DNA of 64,000 bases. Source: Cyanobium usitatum str. Tous (lineage in GTDB: Bacteria > Cyanobacteriota > Cyanobacteriia > PCC-6307 > Cyanobiaceae). Positions 60,187 through 64,000 of this stretch are shown here, piece by piece; the first letter of the stretch is position 1, and each line of letters opens with the position of its first letter. The stretch is from positions 62,001 through 126,000 of the forward strand of contig NZ_PXXO01000005.1 of the NCBI RefSeq assembly GCF_003011885.1, given 5' to 3'. A program made the translations under genes and the position numbers. The notes below the pieces were generated by a model, which saw only the letters and a list, made by a program, of their open reading frames with translations, was not told the origin of the DNA and ran no database searches.

Positions 60187-60867
60187 TCATTGCTTCACGG
60201 TGTTCGGGCGAGCTTCAAGCCGCTCGATGAGTTGCTGGAGTCGTTGATCTTGCTGTTGGAGCTGGCTTGTCAGCGATGCCCCAAGCAGGCCAAGAGCAGC
60301 TAGCCATACAGCCGAGGTGATCGCTACGGCCTTCCAAGGGAAGCCCTGGTGACGGTTGAGCGGTTCCTCCTCCTCCTCATCTGCGGCTTTTTTCTGTTTC
60401 TTGATCTTGGTGATCAGGACAGGCTCGACCTCTGGTTCCTCCAGGGTCAAGATCAATCGCAGCAGCGCTTCTGGGGTTGCAGGTACGAGGGCTCCACCTG
60501 TTTGCTCGATACCCATGGCTGCCGTCAGAGCAGCTCGGCATTGATCCAAACCACCACCAACCCAGAACAATCCCCAAGCCTTCTTGTGGCGATGCAACAC
60601 CACCCAGCGCTCGGGCCTTCTGTCGTTGCGGACCAACTGGCAGGCCTTAGCCAATGACCAGGTTCTGCCGCTACTGACTGAGGGCTCAGAACTCAGCAGG
60701 AGCCTGCCTTCTGGGTCTTTGCTGTAGCCCGTTGCGAGCTCAAGAGCAAAGACATCCACGATCTGCACCTTGACCCCTTTCTGTTCTGGGGTCCAGGTAG
60801 GGCTCATGAAGAGCTGGGCTCCACCAATTCTGTGAAGGCAGTCAGGGGTGAGGGTGTTATCAGGCAT
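60187..60867 (-). CDS. Hypothetical protein with C-terminal membrane helix and coiled coil
   Basis: 226 aa. An N-terminal soluble domain of about 140 residues (SPTWTPEQKGVKVQIVDVFA, RRPERWVVLHRHKKAWGLFWVGGG) is followed by a Lys/Glu-rich linker (KIKKQKKAADEEEEEPL), one helix (AITSAVWLAALGLLGASL) and a short Gln/Arg/Leu coiled coil. Domain not recognised. The linker has a strong charge reversal. Confidence 0.6.
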   Translation of the reverse strand: MPDNTLTPDCLHRIGGAQLFMSPTWTPEQKGVKVQIVDVFALELATGYSKDPEGRLLLSSEPSVSSGRTWSLAKACQLVRNDRRPERWVVLHRHKKAWGLFWVGGGLDQCRAALTAAMGIEQTGGALVPATPEALLRLILTLEEPEVEPVLITKIKKQKKAADEEEEEPLNRHQGFPWKAVAITSAVWLAALGLLGASLTSQLQQQDQRLQQLIERLEARPNTVKQ

Positions 60868-61248
60868 TGCGTGCGATCAATGTTTGGAGAAGAGAAGGGA
60901 GGTATTTGGCGCGTGGCTTCTGTGATTCAAGGGCGCATTGAGCCCGTGGCTGAGTTGTTTGCCACCCGTGACAAACGGCTTGCTGAATCATCCCCTCACC
61001 TGCTCTTGACGCAGTAATTCCCGGAGCTGAACCAGCCCAGCGGGCAGCTCCGGCCACCCCTCACTCCACCAGCCTTAGCCGTGCCGGGGCTTGCTCACCG
61101 GAGGCCCGCAAACCGAAGCGGAGCACTAACTGATTTGCTCCGCAGCCTGCAGGGTTGCTGCTCACCGTGCTCAGGTTTTGCAAAAACGGTGGCGAGTGAT
61201 CGGATCAGCTCATCAGCCAGCAAGAGCAGCAGCCGACCAAAGCTGGCC
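60868..61248 (+). other. Gene-poor stretch
   Basis: No frame with recognisable motifs, signal peptide or membrane helix. Open frames on the two strands mirror each other and have no ribosome site. I see nothing supportable here. Confidence 0.4.
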
Positions 61249-61449
61249 TTAACGGCGCAGGAATGGGAGGGCCGCCAGCAAGATGCCCACTAGCAGCTGC
61301 CCTATGAAACCGGGTACGACATAAGGCTCCACCATCATCATCAGCCCGCAGAGCATGGGGAGGCCCGCAGCCTGCTTGCGGCCATAGAGCAGGTAAGCCG
61401 AGCCCACTAAGCCCAGCATCAAGTTGAGGAACAGATCCAGAGGTTGCAC
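61249..61449 (-). CDS. Small membrane protein, three helices
   Basis: 66 aa from GTG 61449. LFLNLMLGLVGSAYLLYGRK, QAAGLPMLCGLMMMVEPYVV and FIGQLLVGILLAALPFL are membrane segments, with the G-S-A-Y-L-L-Y-G-R-K turn common in small bacterial inner membrane proteins of this type. Function unknown. Confidence 0.6.
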   Translation of the reverse strand: MQPLDLFLNLMLGLVGSAYLLYGRKQAAGLPMLCGLMMMVEPYVVPGFIGQLLVGILLAALPFLRR

Positions 61450-61857
61450 TGTCAGGCAGTGGCTGCAGTCAGTCTGCAGGAGTCAGCCCCTAAAACCCAG
61501 CCGGTCCAAGTCGTCGTTTACCTCAGGTATGGCCATGGTTTTCTGCGTACCGATCACTGGCAGCACGAACCGCTCCATCAAGCGGTTGTCGCCTTCTTTG
61601 ACCAGAACACTGCCCAGCTCATCACCTCACCTATTTGCATCGCTGAGGTGCTCTGCCTGCTTGGTAATCCAGGTAACCCTGCAGTACTGGCTGCCCAAAA
61701 CCACCTGCTTCCAGAGGACTATGCCCGGGTCGCCGATCTCACCTTGGTGTGCCTCTTCGAGCGGCTTGATATCGCTGAGATCCTCACGCTCGACAGCGAC
61801 TTTGATGTCTACCGGCGCTTCCGCAGGCAACCCTTCTGCCGGATTCCTCTTGGCTGA
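61444..61857 (+). pseudogene. PIN-domain remnant
   Basis: The frame reads FLRTDHWQHEPLHQAVVAFFDQN, then LITSPICIAEVLCLLG (Glu), YARVADLTLVCLFERLDIAEILTLDSDFDVYRRF (two Asp sites), the second and third parts of a PIN fold. The first strand, expected to carry the catalytic Asp (VVDT-like), reads VVVYLRYGHG and has no Asp. No proper start lies before it (a TTG at 61444), and no antitoxin gene precedes it. It is probably a decayed VapC-type toxin, by a small frame-disrupting event at its front. Confidence 0.55.
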
Positions 61858-62033
61858 GCAAAGGCCTTTTGTATCGCCAGGGTCGGGTGTAGGGGCCAGG
61901 GGACTGGACCAGCGGCAATCGTCACATCAACAGGTAGGGATCGTCACACCTTTGTCCGCTCCGTTGCCGTGAGAATGAAGCAATCAATGGCACTAGCAAG
62001 CCCAGCCCTCAAAAAGTCGACTCGGATGAATTG

Positions 62034-62165
62034 ATGATTCCTTTCCGTGCCCTGCTGCTACAGAGACTGATTTGCTCGGCCTGGTCCATCGGCGCGATTG
62101 CGCTGGTGACCGCCTCACTGCTGGAGTGGGGTGTGGTCGTTGCTGGCCCTGAAAGGTTGCTCTGA
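62034..62165 (+). CDS. Possible small membrane protein
   Basis: 43 aa: MIPFRALLLQRLICSAWSIG, then AIALVTASLLEWGVVVAGPERLL. One hydrophobic helix with a basic N-terminal arm. Without a clear ribosome site it could be chance; the neighbouring stretches have no other gene. Confidence 0.3.
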   Translation: MIPFRALLLQRLICSAWSIGAIALVTASLLEWGVVVAGPERLL

Positions 62166-62293
62166 TTGCAGCAGGGCGTTTAAAGTAATTAGTCAGATCA
62201 AAGTAGTTAGTTAGATCAGAAACAATGGCCCTCAAGCGTGGCCAGAAGAAAAGCCCTAAGAGATCAGCACCTATTCATCTTGGTTAAACAGGA

Positions 62294-63436
62294 TCACCGC
62301 TTCACCGCCATAGCTAATGCCGGCAGCAGTAAGACTGACAGCAGGCTGCCGCCCACCAGAGCTGCTCCCACTTGCGGCGACATCAGCCCGGCCTGCACCT
62401 CGAGATAGGCGACAACAATCGGCAAATTGAGTGACTGTGACACCAGCAGCGAAAAGCGCAGTCGTTCGATCCGATCAGGCAGCGCCTGGCGATAAAGCAG
62501 CCACTGGGGCAGACCACGTATCAAGAGAATCCCCGCTAAGCAGATCACCGGTCCCCAGGGATGGGCTGCTACAGAGGCGAGGTCCAGCCGAGCACCGGCA
62601 ACGACGAAGAACAGCGGTACGAATAAACCGTAGGCCGACGCCTCCAGTTGCTTGATCGCAGGGGAGATGTCGGGTTCGGCGACAAACCGCCTCATCACCA
62701 AGCCTGCCAGCAGTGTTCCCATCAGGATGGCAACCCCCAACGCCTCCGACAAGGCAATTAGTCCGACCACCAGCAGATACAGCAGCTGCATTGGCGTGGC
62801 GGATGCTGAGCCCGCTACAGACTCAAACCAATACCAACAACTTGACTGCCCCATCCGCGCCGGCACCAATGCCAGCAACCACGCCACCACCACCACAAGA
62901 GCAACACTGAGCACAGTTGTGATGGGATTGGTAGATCCCAGCAACAGAGCCACGGCCAACACCGGGCCCAGTTGTCCCCAAGTGCCTGCACTAAGCAACA
63001 ACCGCCCCAGCGGTGAATCCCACTCTCCCGACTCCCGCAGGATCACCAGCAATGTCGATAGGGCGGTCGAACTGAGTGCCACCACCAATGCAACCGGACG
63101 TAACCCATCGCCGAGGGGCAGCACCGAGACCAGAAGCACCCCCACAATGAGAGTGGCAAGCCATCCCAAGGCCCCCAGCCGGCCTGGGGTGCCGCTAAGG
63201 GTTTTCTGATCAATATTCAGTCCTATTAAGGCGAAGATCAATCCAAGACCTATCTTCGCGAAAAGATCAATCGCTGGATCCTGCTGCACCAAGGCCAGGC
63301 CAGAAGGCCCTACAGCAATCCCCCCCAACATCAATAGCGCGACTGTTGGAAGCCGGCCTCCAAAAAGTCGAGCTACGAAGGGAGATACAGCAACAATGGC
63401 AACGATTGTCAGCAGTCCCTGTAGACCAACACTCAT
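62294..63436 (-). CDS. CPA2-family cation/proton antiporter
   Basis: 380 aa. About twelve membrane helices form the KefB/GerN/NapA-type core. LLMLGGIAVGPSGLALVQQD, GLIFALIGLNIDQKTLSG and ALSSTALSTLLVILRESGEW are present, and the ND/SD ion site is represented by LSSTALST. AILMGTLLAGLVMRRF and LFFVVAGARLDLAS come later. No C-terminal TrkA-N/RCK domain, so it ends with the last helix. Likely exchanges Na+ or K+ for H+. Intact and on its own. Confidence 0.88.
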   Translation of the reverse strand: MSVGLQGLLTIVAIVAVSPFVARLFGGRLPTVALLMLGGIAVGPSGLALVQQDPAIDLFAKIGLGLIFALIGLNIDQKTLSGTPGRLGALGWLATLIVGVLLVSVLPLGDGLRPVALVVALSSTALSTLLVILRESGEWDSPLGRLLLSAGTWGQLGPVLAVALLLGSTNPITTVLSVALVVVVAWLLALVPARMGQSSCWYWFESVAGSASATPMQLLYLLVVGLIALSEALGVAILMGTLLAGLVMRRFVAEPDISPAIKQLEASAYGLFVPLFFVVAGARLDLASVAAHPWGPVICLAGILLIRGLPQWLLYRQALPDRIERLRFSLLVSQSLNLPIVVAYLEVQAGLMSPQVGAALVGGSLLSVLLLPALAMAVKR

Positions 63437-63583
63437 GGACTACGTAAAATTCTACCATCATCCTGCTCCAGCAGAGCTAGATCGTTGAGGAGGGGCCTTG
63501 CCTTACGTGCCGATGTGGTAGGCCAGTGATCGGCTGGGGTGGTATTTATCCGGCTGTTACTGCGTCAAGAGCCGGTGATAACA

Positions 63584-63778
63584 ATGAGCGAAGCTCCTCG
63601 TCTTGAACAGCTAGGCCGCTTTCTGTTGCGGGGCCTGCGCATCGGCGCCAGCACCGTGTCGATCGTGGAGTTGCTGCGTAGCGACTGGACCGCTGGCATC
63701 AGTGCAGGCGTCGCCTGGCTGGTGTTTCTGCAGGTGGAGCGGCGGCTGCCGCCCCTCAGCCCGGAGACCGAGGACTGA
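63584..63778 (+). CDS. Small hypothetical protein
   Basis: 64 aa from ATG 63584: SEAPRLEQLGRFLLRGLRIG, ASTVSIVELLRSDWTAGISA, then GVAWLVFLQVERRLPPL and an acidic tail. It has two amphipathic/hydrophobic helices, so a membrane-associated small protein is likely. Function unknown. Confidence 0.45.
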   Translation: MSEAPRLEQLGRFLLRGLRIGASTVSIVELLRSDWTAGISAGVAWLVFLQVERRLPPLSPETED

Positions 63779-63817
63779 TTCGTGCCCCGACGTTCATCGC
63801 TCCGGGCTTTGTTGTGC

Positions 63818-64000
63818 TCAGACCAGCTTGGTGAGCACGTGCTGCATCACCTCCAGTAGTCCATCGGCGAGGGGGCGATGGCTGCTGAGCTTGGCGCTCC
63901 AGATCGATCCAGACAGCAGTTCTTCTGGGCTTATCAGACCCAAGTCCTGGCCCTCCAGAAGCTGCAGCTGCTCCAGCGGCACCGATAGCTCGGCCTGAAA
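63818..64000 (-). CDS. C-terminal end of an unidentified protein (cut by window edge)
   Basis: 60 residues are visible: FQAELSVPLEQLQLLEGQDL, GLISPEELLSGSIWSAKLSS, HRPLADGLLEVMQHVLTKLV, then TGA at 63818-63820. Helical, soluble and with ordinary codon use, it looks like a real gene continuing beyond the right edge. Not recognised. Confidence 0.5.
   Translation of the reverse strand, partial: FQAELSVPLEQLQLLEGQDLGLISPEELLSGSIWSAKLSSHRPLADGLLEVMQHVLTKLV

Noticed and set aside
60832-61057. Short open frames on both strands near 60.9 kb
   Set aside because: Mutually overlapping, no motifs, no SD; regarded as chance.
50279-64000. An integrated prophage or conjugative element downstream of tRNA-Pro
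   Set aside because: No integrase, transposase, terminase, capsid or conjugation gene was recognised, and no repeat of the tRNA 3' end was found as a second att site. Decay and TA genes alone do not prove a mobile element.

Overview
The window is high-GC cyanobacterial chromosome. It is best explained as an alpha-cyanobacterium of the Cyanobium/Synechococcus picocyanobacterial clade, probably a freshwater or brackish one. The diagnostic genes are form IA RubisCO inside a cso-type (alpha) carboxysome operon, light-dependent protochlorophyllide reductase, photosystem I PsaM, CRR6 (an NDH-1 assembly factor), cyAbrB, and the acyl-ACP reductase/aldehyde deformylating oxygenase pair. The habitat guess rests on sbtAB and an NDH-1(4)-type CO2 uptake module (ndhF4-ndhD4-chpX) sitting in the cso locus. 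No search could be run: all names come from reading motifs, lengths and gene order.

Layout. 1-10 kb: core genes (ppsA, a Tat-exported phosphoesterase, an FAD dehydrogenase, cyAbrB, pgeF, a Tab2-like gene, an S1-domain protein, a creatininase). 10.4-14.9 kb: lipid and cofactor block (ado, aar, accA, an SDR, folE). 14.9-21.8 kb: trpF, a site-2 protease, a lipoate-ligase-like protein, a TauE/SafE exporter, CRR6, psaM and por. 21.9-38.8 kb: a carbon-concentrating superlocus: csoS1D, rdgB (opposite strand), sbtA-sbtB, csoS1A-cbbL-cbbS-csoS2-csoSCA-csoS4A-csoS4B-csoS1E, a ferritin-like gene, ndhF4-ndhD4-chpX, acRAF and cbbX. The encoded parts cover bicarbonate uptake and its PII-like regulator, CO2 hydration by a specialised NDH-1, shell hexamers, trimers and pentamers, the CsoS2 scaffold, the internal carbonic anhydrase, both RubisCO subunits, an assembly factor and an activase. 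Many genes overlap by 1-4 nt. 38.8-50.2 kb: core genes again (dnaA, a Deg protease, two glycosyltransferases, hisG, gloB, two ABC transporters, ridA), ending at tRNA-Pro(UGG).

50.3-64 kb, beyond the tRNA, is different. It holds toxin-antitoxin modules (Phd/YefM-PIN, BrnT-BrnA, HicB-HicA), at least five truncated or stop-interrupted genes, small membrane proteins, an orphan Nif11-domain gene, low-complexity secreted proteins and several gaps, mixed with a few intact metabolic genes (DUF924, thiamine-binding protein, class II aldolase, CPA2 antiporter). Three decayed frames here are each interrupted by one in-frame TAG. No integrase or transposase was recognised, so this looks like an old, eroding accessory region rather than a fresh mobile element.

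The most interesting points are the Ala/Pro/Ser/Thr-rich basic tail on CsoS1E with an internal ATG, the translationally coupled ferritin-like gene in the cso operon, the structured cbbL-cbbS spacer, the hicA whose 3' end is built from 27-nt hairpin repeats, and the cluster of single-TAG-interrupted frames. I did not find a clearly new multi-gene system; these are leads.
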